DNA from: Methanosphaera cuniculi
GTDB lineage: Archaea; Methanobacteriota; Methanobacteria; Methanobacteriales; Methanobacteriaceae
Assembly: GCF_003149675.1 (NCBI RefSeq)
Contig: NZ_LWMS01000001.1
Location: forward strand, 1-51,709
Direction: 5' to 3'
DNA length: 51,709 nucleotides
Within the stretch, counting starts at the first letter, position 1. Each line of letters opens with the position of its first letter. The notes under the pieces were generated by a model. It was not told where the DNA came from and did not search any database. It saw only the letters and a list, made by a program, of their open reading frames with translations. Positions 29,332-43,124 of the stretch are shown piece after piece. The position numbers and the translations under genes are program-made.

Positions 29332-30849
29332 ATGACAAAAAACGCATGGTCTTTAGTTGATTCATATTTTGATGAATATGATATCGTAGATCACCACATC
29401 CGATCTTATAATGATTTTCTAGATAATAAATTACAAGAAATTGTAGATATTACAGAACCAATCACATTAGATCATGGTGAATACACTATTAAAACTGGTG
29501 ATATTGAAATAGTAAAACCTTTTATAAAAGAAGCAGATGGATCAAAAAGTATAATTGAACCATCCGAAGCAAGACTAAGAAATCTTAACTATTCAGCACA
29601 TATGTATCTTGACATGGCTCTTGTTAAAGGAGATACTGATGACTATGAAATGGAAAAAGTCTACATAGGTGAATTACCTGTAATGCTAAAATCAAAAGCA
29701 TGTCACCTACACGGACTTAACGATGAAGAACTAGAAGCAGTAGGCGAAGATCCACAAGACCCAGGGGGCTACTTCATCGTAAATGGATCAGAAAGAGCTA
29801 TTGTTACAACGGAAGAAATTGCTCCAAACAAAATAATACTAGAACAATCCGAAAAAGACAAAGAAGATAGAAGAGCAAGAGCAGTTGTAACATCAATAAA
29901 AAGTGGATTTAGAGCAAGAATAACACTTGAATACAGAAAACCACATAAAAAAGGAGTATTTTTAAGAATATCATTCCCATATGTACCAGGAGAAATACCA
30001 CTTGTAATACTACTACGTGCACTTGGATTTGAAAAAGATGTAGATCTAGTTAACAGTGTATCTGATGATATTAACACACAATTTTTACTAATTGACGATA
30101 TTCAAACAACTGGTATAACAACACAACGTGATGCAATTAAATATATTGGAAATCGTGTTGCAAAAGGAATGACTGAAGAATACAGAATCAAAAGAGCAGA
30201 AGATGTAATTGACAGATACTTACTACCACATATAGGAGTAGATCCTGAAGATCGTATTGATAAAGCAGTATACCTTGCTGAAATGGCAGATATGCTTCTT
30301 CAAGTAATAAATGGAGAACGTGAACCACACGATAAGGACCACTACGCAAACAAAAGACTCAGAGTATCAGGAGATCTTATGGAAGACTTATTCCGTGTAG
30401 CATTCACAAGTTTAACACGTGATATGACCTACCAACTAGAACGTAGCTTATCTCGTGGAAAAGAACCATCAATCAAACAAGCAGTAAGATCAGATGTAAT
30501 AACAGAAAACATCAAACACGCAATTGCAACAGGAAACTGGGTAGGAGGACGTGCAGGAGTAAGCCAACTACTTGACCGTACAAGTTACATGGGAACACTT
30601 TCACACCTAAAACGTGTAGTATCACCACTTTCAAGAAGTCAACCTCACTTTGAAGCTCGTGATTTACACCCAACACAATTTGGAAAAATATGTCCAAACG
30701 AAACACCAGAAGGACCAAACTGTGGACTGGTAAAAAACCTAGCTGTAGTAACTAAGATTTCAGAAGGATATCCTCTAAAAGAAATAGAAAAAGATATCAA
30801 AGAAATGGACTACATAAAACCATTAGATCATAACTTAGAAGTACAATAA
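29332..30849 (+). CDS. rpoB2: RNA polymerase subunit B'' (Rpo2N)
   Basis: This is the N-terminal half of the split second-largest subunit. The start is the ATG at 29332 (MTKNAWSLVDSYF, 505 residues), with GGAGATGG at 29320-29327; the in-frame ATG at 29299 lacks an RBS. Motifs include DHHIRSYNDFLDNKLQEI, GGYFIVNGSERAIV, and near the end GKICPNETPEGPNCGLVKNL. rpoB' follows after 74 bases. Confidence 0.96.
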   Translation: MTKNAWSLVDSYFDEYDIVDHHIRSYNDFLDNKLQEIVDITEPITLDHGEYTIKTGDIEIVKPFIKEADGSKSIIEPSEARLRNLNYSAHMYLDMALVKGDTDDYEMEKVYIGELPVMLKSKACHLHGLNDEELEAVGEDPQDPGGYFIVNGSERAIVTTEEIAPNKIILEQSEKDKEDRRARAVVTSIKSGFRARITLEYRKPHKKGVFLRISFPYVPGEIPLVILLRALGFEKDVDLVNSVSDDINTQFLLIDDIQTTGITTQRDAIKYIGNRVAKGMTEEYRIKRAEDVIDRYLLPHIGVDPEDRIDKAVYLAEMADMLLQVINGEREPHDKDHYANKRLRVSGDLMEDLFRVAFTSLTRDMTYQLERSLSRGKEPSIKQAVRSDVITENIKHAIATGNWVGGRAGVSQLLDRTSYMGTLSHLKRVVSPLSRSQPHFEARDLHPTQFGKICPNETPEGPNCGLVKNLAVVTKISEGYPLKEIEKDIKEMDYIKPLDHNLEVQ

Positions 30850-30923
30850 GTGAAAAATTAAATGGGAATTATAAAAATTAAAATAAAATTTGTAAAAAAA
30901 TATTAGTTAATGGGAGAAATATA

Positions 30924-32753
30924 ATGGAGACCGTTACAGTACAACAACCAGTTAAAGTATATATAAATGGTAAACTAATCGGAACAACCGAAGAACCTGA
31001 AGCATTTGTAGCAGAAGTAAAAAGAAAAAGAAGATCTAATGAACTAACACATGAGCTAAACATAACATACTACCAACAAAACAATGAAATATTCATATTC
31101 ACAGATCCAGGACGAGCACGAAGACCACTTGTAATAGTTGAAGATGGAAAATCACAACTAACAGATGAAATTATTGATGATGTAGCTTCAGGAAAAATGA
31201 AATGGTTCGACTTAATCCATGAAGGAATAATAGAATATATTGATGCTGAAGAAGAAGAAAATGCATACATTGCAATGTTTGAAGAAGACATAACAGAAGA
31301 GCACACACACCTTGAAATAGACCCATCAACAATGCTTGGAATATGTGCAGGAATTATTCCATATGCAAACCATAACTCATCACCACGTAACACAATGGAA
31401 GCAGGGATGACAAAACAAGCACTTGGGTTATATGTATCAAACTACAACCTACGTACAGATACAAGAGCTCATCTTCTTCACCAACCACAAATGCCTGTTG
31501 TAAAAACCAAAAGTATGGTATCAACAGAATATGATAAAAGACCATCTGGTCAAAACTTCGTAGTAGCAATTCTATCATACCAAGGGTGTAACATGGAAGA
31601 TGCACTTGTGATGAACAAAGCATCACTAGAACGAGGACTTGGGAGATCATCATTCTTCAGATCATATGAAGCATCAGAACGCAGATACCCAGGTGGACAA
31701 GAAGATCACTTTGAATACCCAGAAAGTATGGTACGAGGATACCGTTCTGAAGAAGTATACAAAAACCTAGATGAAGATGGACTAATAAACCCTGAAGTAT
31801 CAGTAACAAGTGGAGATGTATTAATAGGAAAAACATCACCACCAAGATTCCTAGAAGACGTAGATGAATTTGGAACAGTAGCAGAAAGAAGACGTGAAAC
31901 AAGTGTAACAGTAAGACATGGAGAACACGGAATTGTAGATAAAGTAATGCTAACTGAAACCATTGAAGGAAACAAACTTGCAAAAGTAAAAGTACGAGAC
32001 CACAGACAACCAGAATATGGAGATAAATTTGCATCAAGACACGGACAAAAAGGAGTTCTTGGACTCATCGTACCACAAGAAGATATGCCATTTAACGAAG
32101 AAGGAATGTGTCCAGACTTAATGATTAACCCACACGCTATTCCATCAAGGATGTCAATTGGACAGATTATCGAAATGGTAGCAGGAAAAGCAGGTTGTAT
32201 GGAAGGACAACGTATCGATGGAACACCATTTACAGGAGTACCAGAAGATGAACTTAAACGTCTTCTTAAAGAAAATGGATTTGAGACCCATGGACGTGAA
32301 CAACTCTATAATGGTATAACTGGTGAAAGATTTAATGCAGAAATATTTGTAGGAGTAGCATATTACCAGAAACTACACCACATGACATCAGACAAAGTAT
32401 ATGCAAGAAGTCGAGGACCTGTACAAGTACTCACACGTCAACCAACAGAAGGACGTGCACGTGAAGGAGGACTTAGATTTGGAGAAATGGAACGTGACTG
32501 TCTCATAGCACACGGAGCAGCACTATCTCTTAAAGAAAGATTACTTGATGAATCAGATAAATATGAAGCATTAATATGTGGAAACTGTGGAAGACTAGCA
32601 GTACGTGATAAAATACGTGATAGAACATACTGTGCAATATGTGGAGATACAGAAACATTCCCTGTTGAAATATCATACGCATTTAAACTACTACTTGATG
32701 AACTTAAATCATTATGTATATCACCAAATCTTGTACTAGAAGACAAAGCATAG
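30924..32753 (+). CDS. rpoB1: RNA polymerase subunit B' (Rpo2C)
   Basis: This is the C-terminal half of the split subunit. The 609 residues contain FVVAILSYQGCNMEDALVMN, the active-centre region EYGDKFASRHGQKGVLG, INPHAIPSRMSIGQIIEM, GGLRFGEMERDCLIAHGA, and a C-terminal Zn ribbon CGNCGRLAV followed by YCAICGD. It starts at ATG after GGGAG. Confidence 0.97.
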   Translation: METVTVQQPVKVYINGKLIGTTEEPEAFVAEVKRKRRSNELTHELNITYYQQNNEIFIFTDPGRARRPLVIVEDGKSQLTDEIIDDVASGKMKWFDLIHEGIIEYIDAEEEENAYIAMFEEDITEEHTHLEIDPSTMLGICAGIIPYANHNSSPRNTMEAGMTKQALGLYVSNYNLRTDTRAHLLHQPQMPVVKTKSMVSTEYDKRPSGQNFVVAILSYQGCNMEDALVMNKASLERGLGRSSFFRSYEASERRYPGGQEDHFEYPESMVRGYRSEEVYKNLDEDGLINPEVSVTSGDVLIGKTSPPRFLEDVDEFGTVAERRRETSVTVRHGEHGIVDKVMLTETIEGNKLAKVKVRDHRQPEYGDKFASRHGQKGVLGLIVPQEDMPFNEEGMCPDLMINPHAIPSRMSIGQIIEMVAGKAGCMEGQRIDGTPFTGVPEDELKRLLKENGFETHGREQLYNGITGERFNAEIFVGVAYYQKLHHMTSDKVYARSRGPVQVLTRQPTEGRAREGGLRFGEMERDCLIAHGAALSLKERLLDESDKYEALICGNCGRLAVRDKIRDRTYCAICGDTETFPVEISYAFKLLLDELKSLCISPNLVLEDKA

Positions 32754-32782
32754 GAAATAATATTCAAGGAGGGAATTAAGAG

Positions 32783-35416
<2,634 letters not shown>

Positions 35417-35474
35417 GATGAAAAAAGATCAAAAAACTAAAAAAACTTTATTACAACGGTGGATGTAGATAAGT

Positions 35475-36644
35475 ATGGAAATAGAACAAGTTCAAGCAGT
35501 TATTGATGAAAATGGTGCAAGCTATTTTCCAATAAAACTTGTTGAAGAAATTACAGCAGCAAGTGAACGTAATGATTTATCTGATGATGAATTAGTAACA
35601 CTTGTCTTAAAAGTAAAAGAAGCATATGAACGTGAAGAAGTAGAACCTGGAGAATCAGTAGGTACAATTGCTGCTCAATCTGTAGGTGAACCTGGTACAC
35701 AGATGACCATGCGTACTTTTCACTATGCAGGGGTAGTAGAACTTAACGTAACATTAGGTCTTCCTCGTCTTATAGAAGTGGTTGATGCTCGTAAGAAGAT
35801 ATCAACTCCTACTATGGATATTTACTTTACAGAAGAATTTAATAATGATGAAGAGTTCATCCGTAAAATGGGTAATAAAATTGGTAAAATTACCCTTAAT
35901 GATGTAATTAAAAACTTTAATGTTAATTATATGGATAATACAATTTCAGCTGAAATTGATCAAGATATTCTTGATGAACGTCGTCTTGAATTAAGTGAAG
36001 TTACAAGTGTAATAGAAAAAACTTTTAAACATGTAAAGATAAATAATAATTTACTGAGTTTTGAAACCACATTTTCTAAAGATGAAGAAAAAATGCAACA
36101 AGGTATTCGAGAATTAAGATTACTTGCAGATAAAATCAGAGATCTCCAGATTAGTGGTGTTAAAGGTATTGGTAAAGTTGTTATTCGTCATGAACATAAT
36201 GAGTGGGTTATTCACACAGAAGGTTCAAATATTGGTGCTATCTTAAAAATTGATGGTGTTGATGTTGAACGTACAACAACAAACGATATCTTTGAAATTG
36301 AGAAAGTTCTTGGAATAGAAGCAGCACGTAATGCAATTATCCATGAGTTATATACTACTATGGAAGAACAGGGGCTTAGTGTTGATATTAGACATATTAT
36401 GCTTGTTGCTGATATGATGACAGCTGATGGTATTGTTAAATCTATTGGTCGTCATGGTATTAGTGGTGAGAAAGCTAGTGTTCTTGCTCGTGCAGCATTC
36501 GAAGAAACTGGTAAACACTTACTTAATGCTAGTATTCGTGGAGAAACTGATAACCTCTCAGGTATAATTGAGAATGTTATTGTTGGTCAGCCAATACCTC
36601 ATGGTACGGGGTCTGTTGGTGTAGTAATGAAAGATAAAAATTAG
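35475..36644 (+). CDS. rpoA2: RNA polymerase subunit A'' (Rpo1C)
   Basis: This is the C-terminal part of the largest subunit. The 389 residues hold the trigger-loop region [39 protein letters not shown], and a C-terminal jaw/clamp part. It starts at ATG after GGTGGATG and is followed 10 bases later by rpl30e. Its codons are more T-ending than those of rpoB'. Confidence 0.97.
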   Translation: MEIEQVQAVIDENGASYFPIKLVEEITAASERNDLSDDELVTLVLKVKEAYEREEVEPGESVGTIAAQSVGEPGTQMTMRTFHYAGVVELNVTLGLPRLIEVVDARKKISTPTMDIYFTEEFNNDEEFIRKMGNKIGKITLNDVIKNFNVNYMDNTISAEIDQDILDERRLELSEVTSVIEKTFKHVKINNNLLSFETTFSKDEEKMQQGIRELRLLADKIRDLQISGVKGIGKVVIRHEHNEWVIHTEGSNIGAILKIDGVDVERTTTNDIFEIEKVLGIEAARNAIIHELYTTMEEQGLSVDIRHIMLVADMMTADGIVKSIGRHGISGEKASVLARAAFEETGKHLLNASIRGETDNLSGIIENVIVGQPIPHGTGSVGVVMKDKN

Positions 36645-36654
36645 GAGGCAGTAC

Positions 36655-36951
36655 ATGGATATTGAAAGAGGGATACGTGTAGCCGTAGACACTGGTAAGG
36701 TTATATTAGGATCCAATAAATCAATTCAAGCAATAAAACTTGGAGATGGAGAATTAGCTGTTCTTGCAGAAAATGCTCCAAAAGATATGAAAGCTGATGT
36801 AGAAACATATGCTAAATTATCTGAAATGCCAGTATACACATTTGAAGGTTCTAGTGTAGATCTAGGTTCAATCTGTGGTAAACCATTCACAGTATCAGTT
36901 CTAGTTATTCAAGAACCAGGAGACTCTAACATATTAGAGCTCAAGGAGTAA
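36655..36951 (+). CDS. rpl30e: Ribosomal protein L30e
   Basis: The 98 residues match L30e, an L7Ae-family RNA-binding protein: DIERGIRVAVDTGKVILGSN, LAVLAENAPKD, and YTFEGSSVDLGSICGKPFTV. GGAGG lies directly upstream. Its place between rpoA'' and nusA is standard for euryarchaea. Confidence 0.95.
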   Translation: MDIERGIRVAVDTGKVILGSNKSIQAIKLGDGELAVLAENAPKDMKADVETYAKLSEMPVYTFEGSSVDLGSICGKPFTVSVLVIQEPGDSNILELKE

Positions 36952-36960
36952 ATAGATACT

Positions 36961-37392
36961 ATGTCCGTCAAGTTTACAAACCATGAAATTAAATATATTG
37001 CACTTTTTGAAACTATTACTAGTGCTATGGTTAAAGACTGTATAATTGATGACGAACATAATAAGATTACTTTTTTGGTAAAAAAAGGAGACATGGGATT
37101 AGCTATAGGAAAAAATGGAAGTACTATAGGTAAAATGCAGAAATCTGTTGATCGGAGTGTTGAAATTCTAGAACACTCTGATGATCCCGGCGAATTTATA
37201 AAAAATTTATTATCTGTTGCAGACATTAATTCTATTGAATTTGGTGTTGATGCAAAAGGTAATAAGATCGCTACCTTGGATGTCGACTCAAAGAGTAAAC
37301 GTAAGGCTATTGGTAAAAATGGTCAGAATATTCAGCGAGCTAGACAATTTGCTAAAAGACAATTTGAAATTAGTAATATTATCATAAAATAA
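36961..37392 (+). CDS. nusA: NusA-like transcription factor
   Basis: The 143 residues carry two KH domains, with loops GLAIGKNGSTIGKM and KAIGKNGQNIQRARQFAKRQ. The S1 and N-terminal domains of bacterial NusA are absent, as usual in archaea. It lies 9 bases after rpl30e in the rpo operon and is thought to act in elongation or termination. Confidence 0.94.
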   Translation: MSVKFTNHEIKYIALFETITSAMVKDCIIDDEHNKITFLVKKGDMGLAIGKNGSTIGKMQKSVDRSVEILEHSDDPGEFIKNLLSVADINSIEFGVDAKGNKIATLDVDSKSKRKAIGKNGQNIQRARQFAKRQFEISNIIIK

Positions 37393-37655
37393 CCATATTT
37401 ATGATTAGTTAATTTATTGATAGATTTATTCTATCATAAATTCTTAAAATAAAACTCAGTTAATACTAATCTATAATGAAAAGTATGTGAATTATTTCAC
37501 ACAAAAACAAAATACAATAGGTATGTTTATTAAAATAGGTTTCAAATTTAGTAACACATACATGAAATTGTTTAAAATAACACTTTGAATAGAAAATATT
37601 TAAAAATTTTTTATAAAACACACAAAAATATAAAGTATAAATGGAGGAATAAAAT

Positions 37656-38081
37656 TTGCCAGGATTATTCGCAGCAAAAAAATTAAAAGATAACAGACAG
37701 AATTTCCGATGGAAAGACACACAATACAAAAGAAAAACCCTCGGATTAAACATTAAAGCAGATCCACTAGAAGGATCACCTCAAGCTAGAGGAATTGTAA
37801 TTGAAAAAGTAGGTATAGAAGCAAAACAGCCTAACTCTGCAATAAGAAAATGTGTAAGAGTTCAATTAATTAAAAACGGAAAACAAATTACAGCATTCGC
37901 ACCAGGTGACGGAGCTATTGGTTTTATAGATGAACACGATGAAGTAATGATCGAAGGAATTGGAGGACCATCAGGTAGGTCAATGGGAGATATTCCTGGA
38001 GTAAGATGGAAAGTTACAAAAGTAAACAACGTAGCTTTATCTGAAATGGTAAGTGGAAAAATCGAAAAACCAGTAAGATAG
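37656..38081 (+). CDS. rps12: Ribosomal protein S12
   Basis: The 141 residues match archaeal S12 (uS12), part of the decoding centre: [37 protein letters not shown], and [18 protein letters not shown]. The start is TTG at 37656 with TGGAGG upstream. A 263-base gap separates it from nusA, so it may have its own promoter. Confidence 0.96.
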   Translation: MPGLFAAKKLKDNRQNFRWKDTQYKRKTLGLNIKADPLEGSPQARGIVIEKVGIEAKQPNSAIRKCVRVQLIKNGKQITAFAPGDGAIGFIDEHDEVMIEGIGGPSGRSMGDIPGVRWKVTKVNNVALSEMVSGKIEKPVR

Positions 38082-38112
38082 AAAATTTTGTTTAGAAGGA
38101 GATTTAATTAAA

Positions 38113-38676
38113 ATGAGCTTTAAATTATTCGACAAATGGGATGTAACAGAAGTTACAGTAGAAGATATGGGATTACAAAATTACGTATGTCTTGATGAAA
38201 TTGTAGTACCACACACAATGGGACGTCACGTAAAAAGACAATTTGCAAAATCAAAAGTATCCATCGTAGAAAGACTCATGAACAAAATCATGAGAACAGA
38301 AAGAAACAGTGGTAAAAAAAATAAAGCATACAAAATCGTAGAAGATGCTTTAGAAATTATCAACAAAAAAACAAAAGAAAATCCTATACAAGTTCTAGTT
38401 AAAGCTGTAGAAAACACAGCACCAAGAGAAGAAACAACCCGTATTAAATACGGTGGAATAGGATACCAAATAGCAGTAGATATAGCACCACAAAGACGTG
38501 TAGACTTATCACTTGGATTCATCACAAAAGGTGCAATGCAATCTGCATTTAAAAACAAAAAATCAGCAGCACAATGTTTAGCTGATGAAATTCTTTTAGC
38601 AGCAGATGAAGATTCAAGAAGCTTTGCTGTACAGAAAAAAGAAGAAAAAGAAAGAGTAGCAAGATCCGCACACTAG
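38113..38676 (+). CDS. rps7: Ribosomal protein S7
   Basis: The 187 residues match archaeal S7 (uS7), which organises the head of the small subunit: RHVKRQFAKSKVSIVERLMN, NPIQVLVKAVENTAPREE, then GGIGYQIAVDIAPQRRVD. It starts at ATG after AGAAGGAG, 31 bases after rps12. CACCACCCTTTC and a T9 run (38686-38712) follow the stop. Confidence 0.96.
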   Translation: MSFKLFDKWDVTEVTVEDMGLQNYVCLDEIVVPHTMGRHVKRQFAKSKVSIVERLMNKIMRTERNSGKKNKAYKIVEDALEIINKKTKENPIQVLVKAVENTAPREETTRIKYGGIGYQIAVDIAPQRRVDLSLGFITKGAMQSAFKNKKSAAQCLADEILLAADEDSRSFAVQKKEEKERVARSAH

Positions 38677-38857
38677 ATCTTAAAACACCACCCTTTCTAA
38701 CTATTTTTTTTTATTATTATTTTTTTTTTAAAGTTTTGAAATATGAACAAAATAAAAAAATAAATAAAGAATTAAAAATAGAAACAATATTATTATAATT
38801 TAATAACAAAAGAAAAACTTTTTATAAGTAAAATTTTTAACATTTTAGGTGATATAT

Positions 38858-41050
38858 TTGAGTCGAAGAGATCAAATGATTAAAAAAATTAAAGAATTAA
38901 TGTACGAGCCTGAATACATCAGAAACATTGGTATTGTAGCTCACATCGACCACGGAAAAACAACATTATCAGATAACCTTCTTGCAGCAGCTGGAATGAT
39001 ATCATCAGAACTTGCTGGAGATCAAAGATTCCTTGATTTTGATGAACAAGAACAAGAAAGAGGAATTACAATTGATGCAGCAAACGTATCAATGGTACAC
39101 TCATATGAAGATAACCAATACTTAATTAACCTTATTGATACACCAGGACACGTTGACTTTGGTGGAGACGTAACACGTGCAATGAGAGCAGTAGATGGAG
39201 CTGTAGTAGTTGTATGTGCTGTAGAAGGTATCATGCCTCAAACAGAAACAGTATTAAGACAAGCTTTAAAAGAAAATGTAAGACCTGTACTTTTCATTAA
39301 CAAAGTAGACAGACTTATAAACGAATTAAAACTTGACGACCTTGAATTACAAAACAGATTCATAAAAATCATTGCAGGAGTAAACAAACTCATCAAAAAC
39401 ATGGCTCCTGAACAATTCAAAGAAGAATGGCAAGTAAAAATCGAAGATGGTACAGTAGCATTCGGATCAGCATACCACAACTGGGCTATTAACGTACCTG
39501 AAATGATGAAAACAAATATCACATTTAAAGACATCATCCAATACTGTAATGATGACAACCAAAAAGAACTTGCAAGTAAAATAAAAATCGAAGAAGTAAT
39601 TCTCGGTATGGTAGTAGAACACTTACCAAGTCCAAAAATTGCACAAGCTTACCGTGTACCAAAAATCTGGTCAGGAGATATTGACTCAGTAGAAGGACAA
39701 GGTATGATTAACACCGATTCAACATCCCCACTAGCTGTTATGGTTACAGATGTAAGTATCGATAAACACGCAGGTGAAATTGCAACAGGACGTGTATACG
39801 GTGGATCAATTGAAAAAGGATCAGAAATATTCTTTGTAGGTTCAATGTCAAAAGCAAGAACCCAACAAGTAGGAGTATATATGGGTCCTGAAAGAATTAA
39901 CACAGACATCGTACCAGCAGGTAACATTGTAGCAATTACCGGAGCTCGTGGAGCAATCGCAGGGGAAACCATTACAGATGCAGACCACAACATTGCACCA
40001 TTTGAAAGTCTTGAACACATCTCAGAACCTGTAGTAACAGTTGCTGTAGAAGCTAAAAACACAAAAGACCTACCAAAACTTATTGAAGTACTAAGACAAG
40101 TAGGAAAAGAAGACCCAACACTACGTGTAGAAATTAACGAAGAAACCGGTGAACACTTAATTGCTGGTATGGGTGAATTACACCTTGAAGTTATCATCTA
40201 CAGAATTAACGATAAAGGATTAGAAGTAGAAACATCTGAACCTATTGTTGTATACAGAGAAACAATTGCTGGTACAGCTACAAATGTTGAAGGTAAATCA
40301 CCTAACAAACACAACAGATTCTACATAGACATTGAACCATTATCTGATGATTTAATGAACGCAATATCTGAAGGAGAAATCCAAGAAGGACGTGTAAAAG
40401 GTAAAGAATCAGCAAAAGTATTCCAAGACCACGGTCTTGACAAAGATGAAGCTAAAAAAGTATGGGATGTATACAAACACAGTATATTCGTAAACAAAAC
40501 ACGTGGTATCCAATACTTAGATGAAATTAAAGAATTACTCATGGAAGGATTTGAAAGTGCTCTAGATGACGGACCACTTGCAGATGAAAAAGCTATGGGA
40601 ATTAAAATCAGCCTCATGGATGCAAAAATACACGAAGATGCTGTACACAGAGGACCTGCACAAGTATTACCTGCTATAAGAAAAGCAGTATATGGTGGAA
40701 TTATGCTTGCACAACCAACACTCATGGAACCTATGCAAAAAGTATACATCAGTGTACCACAAGATTACATGGGAGCAGCAACACGTGAAATCCAAAACAG
40801 AAGAGGACAAATTGTTGAAATGGGTCAAGAAGGAGATATGTCCACAATTGAATCCAAAGTACCAGTATCTGAAATGTTTGGATTTGCAGGTGATATAAGA
40901 TCAGCAGCAGAAGGACGTTGTATCTGGTCAACAGAAAACTCAGGATTTGAAAGAATCCCACGTGAATTACAAAACCAAATTGTACGTGAAATTCGTGAAA
41001 GAAAAGGTTTAAGTCCAGAACCATATGGACCTGACCACTACTTAGGATAA
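38858..41050 (+). CDS. fusA: Elongation factor 2
   Basis: aEF-2 is the GTPase that drives translocation. The chosen start is TTG at 38858 ([15 protein letters not shown], 730 residues), with AGGTGAT at 38847-38853 as RBS; a GTG at 38849 lies within that site. The G domain has [26 protein letters not shown] and [22 protein letters not shown] near residue 600 holds the His modified to diphthamide. Codons are rich in AAC, TAC and GAC, a sign of high expression. Confidence 0.96.
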   Translation: MSRRDQMIKKIKELMYEPEYIRNIGIVAHIDHGKTTLSDNLLAAAGMISSELAGDQRFLDFDEQEQERGITIDAANVSMVHSYEDNQYLINLIDTPGHVDFGGDVTRAMRAVDGAVVVVCAVEGIMPQTETVLRQALKENVRPVLFINKVDRLINELKLDDLELQNRFIKIIAGVNKLIKNMAPEQFKEEWQVKIEDGTVAFGSAYHNWAINVPEMMKTNITFKDIIQYCNDDNQKELASKIKIEEVILGMVVEHLPSPKIAQAYRVPKIWSGDIDSVEGQGMINTDSTSPLAVMVTDVSIDKHAGEIATGRVYGGSIEKGSEIFFVGSMSKARTQQVGVYMGPERINTDIVPAGNIVAITGARGAIAGETITDADHNIAPFESLEHISEPVVTVAVEAKNTKDLPKLIEVLRQVGKEDPTLRVEINEETGEHLIAGMGELHLEVIIYRINDKGLEVETSEPIVVYRETIAGTATNVEGKSPNKHNRFYIDIEPLSDDLMNAISEGEIQEGRVKGKESAKVFQDHGLDKDEAKKVWDVYKHSIFVNKTRGIQYLDEIKELLMEGFESALDDGPLADEKAMGIKISLMDAKIHEDAVHRGPAQVLPAIRKAVYGGIMLAQPTLMEPMQKVYISVPQDYMGAATREIQNRRGQIVEMGQEGDMSTIESKVPVSEMFGFAGDIRSAAEGRCIWSTENSGFERIPRELQNQIVREIRERKGLSPEPYGPDHYLG

Positions 41051-41090
41051 GTATACAACTTGTATACTTTCTTTTCTTTTTTTTAATTCT
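41050..41090 (+). terminator. Hairpin terminator overlapping the fusA stop
   Basis: AGTATACAA (41050-41058) and TTGTATACT (41060-41068) are perfect arms. The first base of the stem is the last base of the fusA stop codon. A T-rich tract follows. Confidence 0.75.
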
Positions 41091-41179
41091 TTTTTTTTAA
41101 ATAAAAAAATACTTTTTATAAAACAAAAATTATCCTTATTTTTTTTATTGTTTAATAATTAACAAACTCTTAGGATCAT

Positions 41180-41191
41180 AAAGTATATAAA
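41180..41191 (+). promoter_or_regulatory. TATA box upstream of EF-1alpha leader
   Basis: AAAGTATATAAA is the same core as before tRNA-Ser. Transcription would start near 41212, 340 bases before the EF-1alpha start codon. Confidence 0.55.
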
Positions 41192-41289
41192 TAAAAAAGA
41201 ACATAACATTAAATTAATACATAAATTATTATGAAATGATCTATATTTTATCAAAAAGATAAAAGGTAGATAACAAGTAATTTGAAGAT

Positions 41290-41510
41290 TATTGGAAAGA
41301 AATTGTATTTACAAGGGAATATAACTATTCCCTGGTTATATTTCTTTGTATCTATAATTTTTATATTACTAAATGTTAGAGGACGTTCTCTAGATACAAT
41401 ATAATAAAAAGAAAATATTATTAATCTTTTTTTGAAAAATCTAGCAACCGGCTTGCTAACAACTAATAAATCATACTATTAAATAGAAATAGTTCTTGAT
41501 TTATTAAATT
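41290..41510 (+). ncRNA. Candidate structured RNA or leader before EF-1alpha
   Basis: Five inverted repeats follow each other. AAAGAAAT (41296-41303) pairs with ATTTCTTT (41340-41347) and encloses AGGGAATA/TATTCCCT (41314-41321, 41326-41333). TTGTATCT (41346-41353) pairs with AGATACAA (41392-41399) around TAGAG/CTCTA (41377-41381, 41388-41392). TAGCAA/TTGCTA lie at 41442-41447 and 41453-41458. AATAAATCA/TGATTTATT (41465-41473, 41497-41505) enclose ACTATT/AATAGT. No protein frame is present. I do not recognise the RNA class; it may be a regulatory leader of the gene that follows. Confidence 0.5.
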
Positions 41511-41551
41511 ATATTCACAAATATATATGTTTATAACATGGAGGATATATA

Positions 41552-42793
41552 ATGGCAAAAGATAAAACACACATGAACTTAGCATTCATTGGTCACGTAG
41601 ACCACGGAAAATCAACATTAGTAGGACACCTTTTATTACTAGAAGGAGCTATTGCTGAACAACAATTAGATGACGGAGAAGACAAATTCAGATTTGTAAT
41701 GGACAAACTCGGAGAAGAAAGAGAAAGAGGAGTAACCATCGACCTCGCTCACGCAAAATTCGAAACACAAAAATACGAATACACAGTAGTAGATTGTCCA
41801 GGACACCGTGACTTTGTTAAAAACATGATTACCGGAGCATCACAAGCAGATGCAGCAGTACTCGTAGTAGCTGCAAACGACGGTATTATGCCACAAACAA
41901 AAGAACACATCTTCTTATCAAAAACCTTAGGAATCAACCAATTAATTATTGCAATTAACAAAATGGATGTAGTAGACTACTCAGAAGACAAATACAACGA
42001 ACTCAAAGATGAAATCAGTAAACTCATCGCTTCAGTAGGATTCAAACCTTCAGAAGTACCATTCATACCAGTTTCCGCATTTGAAGGAGACAACATCACA
42101 GAAAAAAGCTCAAACACACCTTGGTACAAAGGAAACACCTTAGTACAAGAACTTGATGCTTTAGATGAACCTGATAAACCAGTAGACCTTCCATTAAGAC
42201 TCCCTATTCAAGATGTATACTCAATTACAGGAGTAGGAACAGTACCTGTAGGAAGAGTAGAAACAGGAGTATTAAACACAGCAGAAAACATTGCATTTGA
42301 ACCAGCTGGAGTAACCGGTGAAGTAAAATCAATAGAAATGCACCACGAAATTCTCGATAAAGCAGAACCTGGAGACAACGTTGGATTCAACGTAAGAGGT
42401 GTAGGTAAAAACGATGTTAAACGTGGAGACGTAGCTGGAACAACCAAAAACCCACCTACGGTTGCAAAAGAATTCAAAGCACAAATCGTTGTGCTACAAC
42501 ATCCTGGTGTAATCACAGTTGGATACACACCTGTATTCCACGCACACACAGCACAAATTGCATGTACATTCTTATCCTTAGATGTAAAACTTGACCCTGC
42601 AACAGGACAACCTAAAGAAGAAAACCCTGACTTCCTCAAAACAGGAGATGCAGCTTTAGTAACAATTAAACCAACAAAACCAATGGTAATTGAAAACATT
42701 AAAGAAATCCCTCACATGGGAAGATTCGCTATCCGTGATATGGGTCAAACCGTAGCAGCAGGTATGTGTATAGACATTACCGACAAAAAATAA
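41552..42793 (+). CDS. tuf: Elongation factor 1-alpha
   Basis: aEF-1alpha carries aminoacyl-tRNA to the ribosome as a GTP complex. The 413 residues contain G1 [15 protein letters not shown]3 [12 protein letters not shown] and G4 AINKMDVVD, then the two beta barrels ending [13 protein letters not shown]. It starts at ATG after GGAGG (41541-41545). C-ending codons are frequent. A structured leader precedes it and a hairpin terminator overlaps its stop. Confidence 0.97.
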   Translation: MAKDKTHMNLAFIGHVDHGKSTLVGHLLLLEGAIAEQQLDDGEDKFRFVMDKLGEERERGVTIDLAHAKFETQKYEYTVVDCPGHRDFVKNMITGASQADAAVLVVAANDGIMPQTKEHIFLSKTLGINQLIIAINKMDVVDYSEDKYNELKDEISKLIASVGFKPSEVPFIPVSAFEGDNITEKSSNTPWYKGNTLVQELDALDEPDKPVDLPLRLPIQDVYSITGVGTVPVGRVETGVLNTAENIAFEPAGVTGEVKSIEMHHEILDKAEPGDNVGFNVRGVGKNDVKRGDVAGTTKNPPTVAKEFKAQIVVLQHPGVITVGYTPVFHAHTAQIACTFLSLDVKLDPATGQPKEENPDFLKTGDAALVTIKPTKPMVIENIKEIPHMGRFAIRDMGQTVAAGMCIDITDKK

Positions 42794-42833
42794 GTAAAAT
42801 AAATTTTTTTACTTATTAATTTCTTTTTTTTTT
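42791..42833 (+). terminator. Hairpin terminator overlapping the EF-1alpha stop
   Basis: TAAGTAAAA (42791-42799) pairs perfectly with TTTTACTTA (42807-42815). The stem begins with the stop codon TAA itself. A T10 run follows. Confidence 0.75.
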
Positions 42834-43124
42834 ATTACGGAAAAAATTTAAAATTAATAAAATTAACTAAACTTTACATGTATCTTTTTTACATGTTATA
42901 AACTTCAAAAAAAGAAAAAAAGGGAAATATTTTTACACATTTTATATTTTGTGAATTTATTTTTTTTTAATAATTTATTTAGAGGTTTATACAAAAAAGT
43001 GTATTTAAGTTTAATCATTTTTTTTTTAAATTTCCATAGAAAAATAAGAGAATATTTTTAATAAGTAATTTTTTAATTTATTTTAAAGGAAAAGATTTTT
43101 TTTATTTAATGGGAGAATTATATA
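42794..43124 (+). other. Intergenic region EF-1alpha to rps10
   Basis: Apart from the terminator there is a TTTACATGT direct pair near 42875-42896 and long A/T runs. GGGAGAATTATATA before 43125 is the rps10 RBS. No gene is seen. Confidence 0.4.

Noticed and set aside
37466-37753. 95-codon minus-strand frame
   Set aside because: It overlaps the start of rps12, has no recognisable motif and no convincing RBS.
41296-41347. H/ACA guide RNA in the EF-1alpha leader
   Set aside because: The stem-pocket-stem layout is suggestive, but there is no ACA box at the right distance and no kink-turn in the upper stem.
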